Positions 14,149-25,618 are shown, numbered from the stretch's first letter. The stretch is 64,000 bases of DNA from Whalleya microplaca (GCA_022497155.1 MU385717.1:1-64000); one strand, 5' to 3'. Translations and numbers: made by a program. The notes: a model not told the origin generated them from the letters alone.

Positions 14149-14699
14149 TTTAGCTTTTCCGGATAGGCCTTAATTTTTTTGCCTTTTAATTAATCGAGTA
14201 AAACAGTCTTTTTTAAAGTACCATAAGTTACGGAGGCATAAAATTCACTAGTAATAACTACTTGAAGTATATTTTATACTGTCGAGCTTACTTTATTTTT
14301 ATCCGATAAATTACACGCGGATTATTTTATTTCGTCCGATAATTACTTGTCTTTTATATAAATTAAATTAAGCTATATGTTAGATCGATAGCTAGCTGCT
14401 CTTATTTATATATTATATTTACGTTACTTATTACCCACGATTTACGAATTTTCTTTTTTTTATATACTAGGATATTAGGAATATAAAGCGCGATAATACT
14501 AGAGATACTAAACCGTATGTTTTTATATATAAACCTGTCTATTTTTATATAAGTAACAGTAATAAGCTGATTGTGCTTAATATGTGGCTAAATGCAGCCA
14601 GCTATTAACACGTATACAATTTATATAGACGATAATATCGGATGATATTTTTTTACACACCTTAATATATCTTATCACTTGAATGTCACCTTTAGCAGC

Positions 14700-15030
14700 A
14701 AGGGAGGCTGTTAGCTGCTGCTGCTACTGCTGATAACTGTGGCTAGCTAACCTGCTGTCACCTACTGTCACCTGCTAGGGAGGCTTATAGGGAGGTCACC
14801 TGACCTGACCTGCTACTGCTGATAGCTGTGGCTATCTAACCTGTTGAAAGCTGTGGCTAGCTATGGCTAGCTGACCTGTTAAAAGCCGTGGCTAGCTGTG
14901 GCTAGCTAACCTGTTATCACCTGCTGTCACCTGACTTGCTGCTAATTTACTATAAGCTATGGCCACCTGACCTAACCTGCTGCTGCTGCTACTAATAGCT
15001 GTGGCTATTTGACCTGTTACCTTAAGGTCC
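14700..15030. repeat. CTG-rich minisatellite of T3
   Basis: Blocks such as GTGGCTAGCTGACCTG and CTGCTGTCACCTG recur irregularly. It is homologous to the arrays at 1-300, 4920-5220, 24405-24770 and 29660-29890. Confidence 0.8.
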
Positions 15031-15120
15031 CTGGGGTGAAAATTTTTTTTTTCGGATCTGAAGGTTAGGCATTCAAGTGTGGGGCGTGTTTTCATTTTTT
15101 ATTTTATTTTTTTTTTTTTT

Positions 15121-15155
15121 GATTTTTCAGCTACGTGAACGCTAGCTGAAAAATC
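15121..15155 (+). other. Conserved hairpin before the polypurine tract of T elements
   Basis: GATTTTTCAGCT and AGCTGAAAAATC form a perfect 12-bp stem around an 11-nt loop, immediately before the polypurine tract. The same stem-loop is present in T4 (minus strand, 24275-24312) and T5 (29970-30018). In T2 the Gypsy-2 insertion splits it. Its function is unknown. Confidence 0.7.
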
Positions 15156-15164
15156 AGGGAGGAA

Positions 15165-15473
15165 TGTTATAAGGCAGGGGATTACGGGTATTAATAGCAG
15201 CTTAAGAGCCACTAGAAGCCCCTTAAAGCCACGTCACAAGGTATTTATAAAGCACTTCACAAGGTATTTATAAAGCACTCCATAAGGCATTTTACAATGA
15301 ATTATATACCTATATTTAGCTGACTTTTTCCCTCACATCTCTTTCACTTTTTTTAAAACAGATATCACTAAATAATTAAATAGTCATATATATATAGCTT
15401 TAGCAGCTAATATACACTTATTTTTAACTTAATATCTCACTTTTAATTCACCTTAACACCTTATCTTAAGACA
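15165..15473 (+). repeat. T3 3' LTR
   Basis: 309 bp beginning TGTTATAAGGCAGGGG directly after the polypurine tract and ending AAGACA before the TTAT target duplication. Confidence 0.85.
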
Positions 15474-18400
15474 TTATCGAAAGAGTTAATCTTTAATCGT
15501 ATTTCCTTATTAAATAAAAAATACGCCAAAATTAAAGCGTCTAATAATCGGGCCTTTAATTCGTTAAATATTATTATGTAATTTTTATTCTAAAACTATA
15601 CTTATTTTTTATAAATTAAATTAATTAATAATTATATTATACGTCTGTATTTTTTTATAAATTTGCAGTAAAAATTATAAAAGCCTAAAAATAACTATAT
15701 ATTTTTAACGGTAAGAAAAATTTTCTAAATATATACCGCTTTAATTTTTTAAAAGTTTATTTCGATACTATTTATCCCAATAATAAATCCGAAAAATTTA
15801 GTTTTAATAATATAAAATTCGCATTTATTTAAGTCTGCCTACAGTTTAACGGCGCGAAATTTATTTAAAATTTTTTTTACGTATTAGATATATTATTTCT
15901 CGTTTTTTAAAAATATAATAATATTATTAATATAGGCGCTATAAAAATTATCTAGGTATTTTATTAACGCGTTATTAATATATTATTAAAACGTAAAAGG
16001 TTTATTAATTAGCCTAAATAATAAAACTTTATATCGGAAAATGCTATACTGTATTTTAAAAATTATAAGGTCCTTATATTTAAAATATATACGGATTTTA
16101 TAAAAAGCCTACCTAATATCGATTTTCATAAAAATTTTAGCTTTTTTAAAGCGGGATAAGGTTTTTTTAATAAACGGAAAAAGGTAGCGATCCTTTTTAG
16201 TAATAATATTTAAGCGCCGATAATCGATATAAAATTAAAGCCCTTTATTAGGCTTAAGGATAAAAAATATTAGTGCCGCTTATAAAGTATTATTAAATTC
16301 GATAAATCTTTTCTGTAAATTTTCCGTTAGGTATTTCTTATAAGCTTTTAATTTTTCGAAAGATATTTTATATAAGAGACTATAACTTAAATCTTTTAGT
16401 CGGGTACTGTTTTCCAAGTCAATCTGGTAGTTAATAAGGCAGTTTGGCGCAAATTTATCGGATCGAACCTTATTAAAAATATCGAAATATTTACAATAAT
16501 GCTTTAGTACAACTTCCTAAACCTTCCGGCGAAATTCTTTTATATCTTTATTTAATAGTTATAACTTACGTTTTTTTGCTTAAATAAACTTGTCTATTTT
16601 ATAAATATTAATTTTATATACGGTTAAATTAAATAATCTAACTATATATATAAATATATTACTATTTATAACCGCTATATTAATATACTTCTTATATTAA
16701 ATAATATTCCGGCATAAATAGTAAAAGCCTTTTTAGTCCCTTAATTATTTCTTTACGGATTACGCGCGGTTACGCTTTTTAGAGTTATCGGTTTTAAATA
16801 TCTTATTTAATTAAAAGTATGCTAGCGCCTATAAAACCGATACTTAAGAACGTATACTTAAAAACATTCTTTTATTTTTTATATTAAAAGGTCGTTATAA
16901 AATATAATATTTATGATATATAACTAAATACGTATCGGCAAAAGTTTTCTTTTTTTTTTTATATAACCGTAATAATATAATTTCGGCTTTTAGCTCGGCT
17001 ATATGCCGTAACATATATATTTCCTTAATATCCTTCCAGATATTTAAAGGTATTTTACCTTATTAAATTAAGATAAAATATTTATTAAGAACTTCCTTTA
17101 CTTTTATTAGTTTTAGCTTTAGTAGTGTTTTTAGGAGACAAACCTCTCCTTTTTTCCTTCTTATTAATTGCCGTTAGTTTTTTTTATTTAGTAATTTCTT
17201 TTAACGATCGGTATCCCTTTAAAAATCGGGATTTCGAACTAAAAAGCTAGTTTTATTTATATATATATCTATATAAGGAAATATATCAGGTCCTTATTTA
17301 TCCGGGAATAGTAATTTCCGATTAGCTACGTTAATTAGTAATTCGTAAATCTCGAAAAACTTCTGACCTAAAATTACTTCGTATTTTATATTAATAATTA
17401 ATATAAAGACATATTTTACTTTATATTTTTAAATCTATAAATTTAATATTAAGGCTATATTTATTATTTAGGTAGCTTTATTATTATACCTATTTATTAA
17501 TCCGGGTATAAAGTTAGTAATAACTTTAGGTTATAAATATTTTATTACTTTTTTAGCAAACGAAATATTTATAAAAATATAGCTACTGGCCCCGATATTT
17601 TTTAAAGCATTATATATAGTTAAAAATAATCTATTAAGCTCGAAAATATATATTATATATAAAGCTTTTCTTCCGAAATAATGTAAAAAGAAATTAAAAA
17701 ATATTACCTCCGCTAATTCCTATATATTATAAAAAATTCTATTCCCTAAAAAAGGTTTAAAGTTCCCTAAAGTTAATTTTTTAGTTCTTTTTTTATAAAT
17801 AACGTCTCCCGGTTAAACTCGGTTACGGAAAAGTGCTTTTTTAAAATAATATTAATATATACTTGCTTATTAATTGCGCTAGAACAGGAAGTATTTAATA
17901 AGCAATCGCGCGTGTTATAACCTTATTACTTATAATTAAAGTAACGGTTTTCCGTAATTAAATAGGTTATTTTTTCCCGCGTAAGGTTATATCGTTAAAG
18001 TATTAATAACCGTAAGCTTTAATTTTAGTTATCGCGTTTAATACTTCTTTTTTATTTTTTTTTATTTTTACCGTAATTACTATAATTACTATCGGTTCGG
18101 GAACTTCCGGTAGCAAAAGAAGCTACTTTTACTTTATTTCGTAAGGCTTACGAGTACGTTAAAGCAATATTTAATTTATAATAAACGAAAGTATTAAAGT
18201 CTACTAACGGATTGTTATAAGCAATTGTTATAACAATTTATATATTAGTATTAAGCTTACGCTTAAACTCCGCCTTTTATTTACCCTTAGGCTTATAAAT
18301 TTATTTTGCTAGTTATATAAATTTATTTTTAAATTCCTTATAGTCGGGTATTTTAGTTATATTAAGGGCGTAATATTTATTAATAACCTTTTTTTTTATT

Positions 18401-19728
18401 ATAATTATAGTATTTTTCCTATAGGTAAAATATTAATTATTAGGAATTAATAATATAATCCGGGTATAAGTTTTTTAAAAAAAGTTGCAGGTTTTTTAAT
18501 ATATCTTTATTTAAACGGCTTTTTATATATATTATATAAGTTTTATCGTTCTCGAAATAATTAACGTTTACCTTTAATTTATTAGTAACTTATTAATACT
18601 AAACTTTAAAAAATACTTTATTTTATTTTACGTTATTATAAAAGATAGGTACTAATTTAATTTTTATATTACGATAGGTACTTTTTTCTAATACCGTAAA
18701 TTAATTTATAATATTACCTAAAGTCTGGTTACGTTAGTTACGCGAGATAATAAAGTTTTAAAAAAGGTTGGTACGAAATATAGGATTTTAAGCTAAAAAA
18801 AAAACGCTATAGTATTTATGCGGTTTTATAATTTTATTAAAATAGCTTATAAATTATATACTTCCCGGTTACGTTTCTTTAAAATAGCTAACACTTTTTA
18901 TAATTCCGTATCGGCTTTTTATAATTCTTTTATATTAACTTAATTTATACGACCGAAATAATAGATCTAATTAACGGCAATTTCTAAATTATTATTTAGG
19001 CCTAATATAATAGCGTATAATTGCCCCATTTATTCCTTAAAAATAACTATTAGTAAAATTTTAAGCTTTATTTCGCGAAATATAATAATTAGGTTTTTTG
19101 CGGCATATTTAGCAAAGTTATTTTCGGCTATTAGTTTATTATAACTTAGCTAAGCCTACTTGCTATCGTTCGTTATTAAAAAGAAAAATATATATAGTTT
19201 TCTCGCGCAAGCATTTTATAAAATTATATATCCGTTAAACTTTTTTTATAAGTTTATAGTTACTTTACCGGAAGTTTTTTAGTAGCGAATTTACAAAACC
19301 TCGTTATTAAGGTTTAGTTCTTAATAATTTACATATATAGGTTTTTTTTTTATAAAAAGTTTTTTTTCGCTTTTATTTTCTTTTTTTTCTCCCCGCTAAA
19401 AAGTAATTTTTTCGGGCGGCTAAAAATGCTTAGTTACAATTAAAAATCGTCGATAATAAAGTATTTTCGGGACTTTATTAGCTTTTGCCTAAAATCGATT
19501 TAGGTTATTTAAATCGAATCTAACTTTTTTTTTAGCTATATCCTTAATAGCTTAGCGCTCGGCAAAACGCGTCTCGCGATTTTTAATCCGGGTTAATATT
19601 ATCGCTTAATATTATTATTATTACTCGTTATTCGTTATTTCGTAATTTTATATTTAATCGTATGTATACTTTTATTAGGTTGGGATATTATAAGGCTTTC
19701 CTAAATAATAAAATAATATTAATAATTA

Positions 19729-19963
19729 TGTTACGGGATATACGCTTACGAAAAATAAGGCTTAAGATTTGACTATATTACTAATAAAATTATCAATATA
19801 GGGAGGAAAAAAAAAGAAAGAAATAAGCCTAATAAGGCCTGCTAGAAATTACTATATACGTAAGGTAAAATAGCTTAGTTATCTGGGTGATTATAGCGTT
19901 TATATACCCCACTTAATCTTAATCCTAACCCTAGTCCTAACTAGTCCCGATTCGGCTATAACA
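19729..19963 (-). repeat. Gypsy-1 5' LTR
   Basis: 235 bp, TGTTACGGG...GGCTATAACA, followed by TSD TTAGC. It contains a degenerate CCCTAA-like stretch (CTTAATCCTAACCCTAGT) that is also in the other LTR and is not a telomere. Confidence 0.88.
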
Positions 19964-19968
19964 TTAGC

Positions 19969-21450
19969 GATACGCTCGAGCGGGTAAATAACCTCCCTAA
20001 ACGCGACTATAAACTGCTTTTATATAATATATAAATTAAAGAAAATTACAGAAAAATAAAATAAAAATTTATATATTATTTTTATTGTGAGGCTAATGGA
20101 TGTAATGAAGCTTGTCCCATTAATTAATGATGAGTCCCGAAAGGACTTATATATATAGCTATAGCTAAGGCTTAACTAAGGCCTAACACTTATTATTATT
20201 AAATCCCAGCCCGGCTTAAGGCTATAACGCTTACTTTAATACGCTTAAAATATATAGCGGCGTTAATAATATATTACGCCCGCGTTCCGGCCGACTTTTA
20301 GGTAGCGATAAAAACTAAATAAAAAAATAAGTAATAGAAATATTATAAAAAAGCAGAAAAAGATAATTTATTAAGGTTCGAGTTATCGTAAATTCGATAA
20401 GCTTTTATTAAGGTAATAACGAGAGAGTAAATTTCGATATTTATAAGTAGTTATAAAATAAGGTTAAAAAGCGGTACTCGAACGGAAAAAATAAAAAGTA
20501 ATTTATAATAAAGCAATTATAGCCTTTAATATATTTTATATAGCGCATATTATAAACAGCTAAATATAGTTAATACTATACTTAAAATACTTTAAAATTA
20601 AAAAAAAAAAACTTATAAGTTTAATCGGAACAAAAAGCAGAAAGGTTTCGGGCTATACGGCCGATATAAAGGCAGCACGGGACACGATATATAAAAAAAA
20701 AAAGCCGCAAAAATAACGCGAATGGGCAGCCTATTAAAAGCGGCAAAGCCGGAAGAAAAATAAAACAAAAATATAACGGCGGCAGCAAAAGCGAGAACAG
20801 ATAAAAATAGCGGCAAACGGGAAAAAACGCGCTATAAAAATACTATAAAAAAGTATATTAATAACTTAAATAATAAAAAAAAAATTAAAAAATTAAAAAA
20901 TTAAAAAATTAAAAAATTAAAAAATTAGAAAATTAAAAGATTAAAAAATAAAAAAATAAAATAAACAGTTAGGGAGATAAATCTTTACTTATAAATAACC
21001 TAAAAAAAAAAAAAGAATTTCGAAAAAAAAGCCCGGGATATTTAAGCGACCTTAAGAAAGGATTAATCGCGCGGCTAATTATAAAAATTAATTACATATT
21101 ATATTAGTTATATATATAAGCTAATTAAAAGCGGGAATCGACTTATTAATTTAAAAATAAATTTAACTACCGAATAAAAAACTAATTAAAAGCGGAAATC
21201 GAGCTTTAATTTTACGCGCGTTTACTTTATACTCGATTAGCTAATAATAATATAAAATTAAAAACCTTTATAGCAAAAAAATTCTTTTATAAAAGCACCT
21301 TTTCATTACCTTTTAAACCGGCTTTAATTAATAATAAAATAAATAATCAGTAGCTAAAAAAGCCGATAATTAATAAAAATTTATATATATTTTACACTCG
21401 GGCATAAAAAACGCGATACGATCGCGTAAAAAGTAAAGGGGAGGATAATA
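19969..21450 (+). other. 3' part of Gypsy-2 after the Gypsy-1 insertion
   Basis: Non-coding AT-rich sequence between the Gypsy-1 target duplication and the Gypsy-2 3' LTR. It ends in the AAAGGGGAGGATAA polypurine tract. No protein domain could be recognised. Two stretches (20,080-20,250 and 20,610-20,830) are somewhat richer in GC than their surroundings. Confidence 0.6.
20881..20960. repeat. Simple 8-bp tandem repeat (ATTAAAAA)n
   Basis: About eight to nine near-perfect copies of an ATTAAAAA unit within the Gypsy-2 3' region. Confidence 0.8.
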
Positions 21451-21639
21451 TAATAGGCTATGCCGTAATAGGAAATATCGGCGATTATAAGCCGATATAA
21501 TAGCATAACTTTCGAAAGCTAGTATAAATACTCTCGAGCTATGCTAATATACCTTCTTGATTTTCTTTTCTTCTTTAGTTAAAAAATAAACACTCATTTG
21601 GCATCACAAAATTACATCTTAACGTGACGGCCTTTCATA
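21451..21639 (+). repeat. Gypsy-2 3' LTR
   Basis: 189 bp, the partner of 5332-5520. It is less mutated than the 5' copy (for example CACTCATTTGGC and GTGACGGCC are retained). Confidence 0.8.
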
Positions 21640-21972
21640 AATTAAAAAATCAAGAAAAAATATAATAAAGCAAAGGGATTACGGGTATTAATAATAGTTT
21701 AAAAGCCATTAAAAGCCCCCTAAAGCCACATTATAAAACACTTTATAAAGTATTTATAAAACACTTTATAAGGTATTTATAAAGCACTTTATAAAGTAAT
21801 TTACAGTGAATTATATACTTATATTTAATTAACTTTTTCCTTTATATTTTCTTTACTTTTTTATAATAAATATTATTAGTTAATTATATAAATAACTTTA
21901 ATAACTATATACACTCATTTTTAGCTTAATATATTTCACTTTTTATTTATTTTAACACTTTATTTTAAGACA

Positions 21973-23989
21973 TTATATAAGCCGAAAGTAATAATATTTA
22001 TTTTATAATTTATTTTTATTTTATTAACGTCGAAAAAGTTTAAGTTAAATAATAAATTTAATTTTAGCTTATTAATAAATTACGTTAAATATAAAAACTT
22101 TATTAGCCGTTTTATATTGTTTTTTTTACTTTCGATTATAAATAAAAAAAAGGCTTATTTTTATAGGTTAATTTATCCGCTAATACCGTTAATTATAATA
22201 AATTTTTTAATTATTATTATGGCATAAAGATTAAGTGTAGGATTTAAGGTGTGGTTTATGCGCTTTACGTAATTATAGCTTAAAACCTCACACTTAACAT
22301 GTATAGTAAATTTTTAACCGACTTTTTAGCTTAAATTCTTTTTTTTTCTTTATTTTAATATTATATAAAATACATAAAAATTAAGTCGCTAAGCCACTTT
22401 AACCCTTATAACACGTGACATTTATAATTACGATATTATTAGTTTTTTTAAATAGTTATTTTTTATTTATTATAAACCGGGAATAATTAATATTATTATA
22501 AATAGTAATTAAGTTTTTGCTTTTTTTAAACATTATATTTATTATTAAATAAATATAGCTTTTTATTAAGGCGCCGTTTTTTTTATTAAAATAAATGTTA
22601 CGGGGCTTAATAATAAATGGCGTAAAAAGGTTATTAAAGTTAAAAATTTTGCCGGGGTAATTTTTATTATTATTAAATAACGAGGTAATAAATAGTTTTA
22701 TATTATTATTTTTTAATTATATAATAATAAAAGCTTTATCGATAATATTTTTTATTTAAATAAATAAGGGGCATATTTTAATTAAAAGTGTTAATATATA
22801 TATTAAATATTATAAATAAAAAATGCAGAATTATTTTTATATAATTTATTATAATATTAATAAGTTAATATATTAAGTGTTTTAATTACTTTATTTTAAG
22901 CACGGCGAAAATAAATATAATTATTTTTATTAAAAACTATTTAATTATTATATATAATAAAAGCTTTTTTCTCGCTTTTTTAATAACTTTATTATTATAA
23001 TAATAACTATTATTATATAGCTATTATTTTTAATCTGCTAGTTTTTTATTATTAAAATTTAAAAAAATCTCGTTTTTAATTTCGATATAAGTATATTTTA
23101 ATAGTCCTAGCTTATATTATCGATAGTATTAATAAATATACGGGCGAAAAAAGCGATAAAAGTTAAATTCTCGTTTAGCGTATTTTTAGCCGAAACTTTA
23201 TTTACGGAATAATCCTTTAATTTAATAATGTTTACGGCTATAAAATTCTCGACCGCGGTTTTAAGATTTTTAGCTATACCGTTTATAGCCGGATTTATAA
23301 TAACCTAATACATATAATATACGGGTGTATTAATTTAATCTGTGTTAGGAAAAAGGAAGGAAGGACCTTTCTTAACTAGCTACTGCTATGCCACATATAG
23401 CTAGGCTAGCTTATTTTATCTTATCTTATTTTACATGGTCCGTGCATATGCCCCCCGGGGCAACACGCATTATAACCTCCGCGATAGTTATTTCCGGATT
23501 TATATCTTAAGGTATAATTAATTAATTAATTAACGTACTCCGAGCTAGCTTTATTTTTTATAATAATATATGCCGTATTAGCTATAATTAGTTTCTATTT
23601 TAAAGGTGTTTTTATAAACCTTAGGATTTTATTTAAAGTTATTAAAATAAACGTTACCGGTTATATAATAAAATTTTTTTATTTAATAAATAATAATTCG
23701 TTTTATAAAATCTTTTTTTTCTTTTTAATCTAAAATAAAAAGGTATTAATTAATATGCTAATAATAAAACTGTTTATATTTTTTTTAAAATAAAATAAAA
23801 GCTATTTTATATTTAAAAAAAGTATTAAATATTTTTATTTATATTAAAGGCTTTAATATAATAAATAATATATATAGCTTATATATAAATAAATATATTA
23901 ATTAAAACGGAAGTTTTCGAATATTTAATTTTATCGGATTAAAATTATTTAAAGGCATTTGTTATTTTAATCTTAAATTTCTCGTATAT
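21973..23989. mobile_element. RIP-saturated repeat relic
   Basis: Continues the element interrupted by T2 and probably further old insertions. No open frame or clear domain remains. It holds two local features. One is a repeat at about 22,317-22,431, shared with 33,937-34,028. The other is a much less mutated island at 23,336-23,480 with CCCCCCGGGGCAACA. Confidence 0.45.
22317..22431 (+). repeat. Dispersed repeat end, copy 1
   Basis: Shares ACCGACTTTTTAGCTTAAA and AAGTCGCTAAGCCACTTTAA, ending ATAACACGTGA, with 33,937-34,028 in the same orientation. Both copies stop being similar after CACGTGA, so this may be an element terminus. Confidence 0.6.
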
Positions 23990-25618
23990 TATATTAAGAC
24001 AGGGTGTTAAAGTGAAGCGAAAGTGAGATATTAGGTTAAAAATGAGTGTATATAGCTATTAAAGCTATATGTGTGTGTTTATTTTACTATTTTATAAGGT
24101 AAATGTGAGGGAAAAAATCAGCTAAATATAGGTATATAATTTACTATAAATTGTTTTATAAAGTGCCTTATAAATACCTTATGAAATGCTTTATAACGTG
24201 GCTTTAAGGGGCTTTTAGTGACTTTTAAGCTGCTGTTAATACCTGTAATCCCCTGCCCCATTACATTCCTCCCTAATTTTTCAGCTAGCGTTCACGCAGC
24301 TGAAAAATTAAAAAAAAAAAAATGAAAACACGCCCCACACTTAAATGCCTAACTTTTAAATCTAAAAAAAAAAAAATTTTCACCCCAGGGACCTTAAGGT
24401 AATAAGTTAAATAGCCACAGCTATTAGTAGCAGCAGGTCAGGTCAAGTGACCTCCTTATAAGCCTCCCTAGCAGCTGATAGCAGGTGACAGCAGGTCAGC
24501 AGGTGATAACAGGTCAACAGGTGACAGTAGGTCAGCTAGCCATAGCTATTAGCAGCAGCAGCAGGTCAAGTGACAACAGGTCAGCTAGCCACAGCTATTA
24601 GCAGCAGCAGGTTAGGTTAGGTGACCTCCCTGTAAGCCTCCCTAACAGCTGACAGCAGGTCAGCAGGTGACAGCAGGTCAGCAGGTGACAGTAGGTTAGC
24701 TAGCCACAGCTATTAGCAGCAGCAACAGCAGCAGCAACTAATAGCCTCCCTTGCTACTAAAGGCCTCCCTTATTACTAAAGGTGACATTTAAGTGATGTG
24801 GTGTATTAAGGTGTATAAAGGTGTTATCCGATATTATTATCTATATAAATTATATATATATTAATAGCTAGCTATATTTAGCCATATATTAATAATATAA
24901 TTAGCTTATTATTATTACTTATATAAAAATAGATAAGTTTATATATAAAAATATACGGTTTAATATCTCTAGTATTATTACGCTTTATATTTTTAATGTT
25001 TTATATAAAAAAAGAAAATTCGTAAATTATAAGTAATAAATAACGTAAATATAATATAAATAAAAGCAGCTAATTAGCTATCGATCGAGTATATAGCTTG
25101 GTTCGATTTATATAAAAAATAAATGGCTATCGGACGAAATAAAATAATTTATATGTAATTTATCGGATAAAAATAAAGTAAGCTTAATAGTAAATATACT
25201 TTAAGTAGTTATTACTAGTGAATTTTATGCTTTTATAACTTATAATATAATAAAAAAAACTGTTTTACTCAATTAATTAAAAAGTAAAAAAGTTAAAGCT
25301 TATCCGGGAGTAAGTTAAATGTGTTAAAATAAGGTGTTAAAGTAAAGCGAAAGTAAAATATCAAGTTAAAAATAAATATATATAGCTATTAAAGCTATAT
25401 ATATATATTTATTTTATTATTTTATAAGGTAAATATAAAAAAAAAGGTCAGCTAAATACAGGTATATAATTTACTATAAATTGTCTTATAAAGTGCTTTA
25501 TAAATACCTTATAAAATGCCTTATAAATACTTTATAAAATGCCTTATAACGTGGCTTTAAGGGGCTTTTAATAACTCCTAAACTGTTATTAATACTTGTA
25601 ATCCCCTGCCTTATTACA
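23990..25618 (-). mobile_element. T4, complete TRIM-like element, minus strand
   Basis: The 3' LTR (read on minus) is 23990-24265, the internal domain is 24266-25319 and the 5' LTR is 25320-25618. ATAT flanks both ends (23986-23989, 25619-25622). Next to the 3' LTR the polypurine tract (rc of TTCCTCCC) and the conserved hairpin are intact. The minisatellite at 24,405-24,770 is nearly unmutated, while the region near the 5' LTR is strongly RIP-mutated. The total is 1,629 bp, close to T3. Confidence 0.82.
24405..24770. repeat. CAG-rich minisatellite of T4
   Basis: The longest and best preserved array of the family. It has alternating CAGCAGGTCAGGTGAC, GCTAGCCACAGCTATTAG and GCCTCCCTAGCAGCTGA blocks. 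Confidence 0.8.

Larger units (their letters stand above)
13840..15473 (+). mobile_element. T3, complete TRIM-like non-autonomous LTR element (type copy of the family)
   Basis: The best-delimited copy of T: 1,634 bp with two LTRs of exactly 309 bp (13840-14148, 15165-15473), each TGTTATA...AAGACA. The TSD is TTAT (13836-13839, 15474-15477). The internal domain of about 1 kb has no open frame. It contains, in order, a conserved AT-rich part, the CTG-rich minisatellite (about 14,700-15,030), a conserved GGTCCCTGGGGTGAAAA block, a hairpin and the polypurine tract CAGGGAGGAA abutting the 3' LTR. Size, LTRs and lack of genes fit terminal-repeat retrotransposons in miniature; the mobilising partner is unknown. 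Confidence 0.85.
13500..15940 (-). pseudogene. RIP-destroyed RT/RNase H of Gypsy-1, split by T3
   Basis: On the minus strand the RT box reads YINNIIIFLKNE near 15,900-15,935, followed by a segment matching the RT thumb spacing (NKCEFYIIKTKF near 15,800-15,850). After the T3 insertion the RNase H/tether segment continues near 13,500-13,835 (KKLLVIIKVL, later LLLLIALVRKIKW). Stops occur every few codons. The identity is inferred by reversing transitions mentally, so the order of motifs is secure but exact residues are not. Confidence 0.65.
11243..19963 (-). mobile_element. Gypsy-1, complete minus-strand LTR retrotransposon (RIP-inactivated) nested in Gypsy-2
   Basis: Two LTRs of exactly 235 bp (11243-11477, 19729-19963) begin TGTTA and end TAACA. 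A perfect 5-bp TSD, TTAGC, is seen at 11238-11242 and 19964-19968. A polypurine tract (minus strand CTGACGGGGGGGTAA) abuts the left LTR, which fixes the minus orientation. On the minus strand RT lies near 15,690-15,940 (YINNIIIF) and RNase H near 13,500-13,835 (KKLLVIIKVL-type segment). T3 is inserted between them. The span is 8,721 bp including T3. All coding frames are destroyed. Confidence 0.88.
5332..21639 (+). mobile_element. Gypsy-2, LTR retrotransposon with chromodomain-type integrase relic, itself interrupted by Gypsy-1
   Basis: The paired LTRs are 5332-5520 and 21451-21639, both 189 bp. A polypurine tract (AAAGGGGAGGATAA) lies directly before the 3' LTR. The flanks AGTTA (5327-5331) and AATTA (21640-21644) are both explained as RIP versions of AGCTG, the sequence at this place in intact T copies. 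Gypsy-1 interrupts it between 11242 and 19964-19968, so its own length is about 7.6 kb. Coding order on the plus strand is protease/RT, RNase H, integrase, chromodomain. All frames are destroyed by transitions. Confidence 0.8.
3866..21972 (+). mobile_element. T2, TRIM-like LTR element split by a nested Gypsy-2 insertion
   Basis: The 5' LTR is 3866-4385 (carrying its own 226-bp insertion), the internal domain is 4386-5331, then Gypsy-2 occupies 5332-21639. The internal domain resumes at 21640-21660 and the 3' LTR is 21661-21972. TTAT flanks both sides (3862-3865 and 21973-21976; ATTAT if the terminal A is shared). The internal right end after Gypsy-2 reads as a RIP-mutated CTGAAAAATCAGGGAGGA polypurine tract. 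There is no coding capacity. Apart from the insertions it has the same layout as T3. Confidence 0.8.

Noticed and set aside
14892..15095. Minus-strand open frame in T3
   Set aside because: It is the CAG minisatellite plus the conserved non-coding block; other T copies do not keep the frame.
19910..19945. Telomere-like CCTAACCCTAGTCCTAAC
   Set aside because: Degenerate, and the same stretch occurs at the same place in the other Gypsy-1 LTR, so it is LTR sequence, not a telomere.
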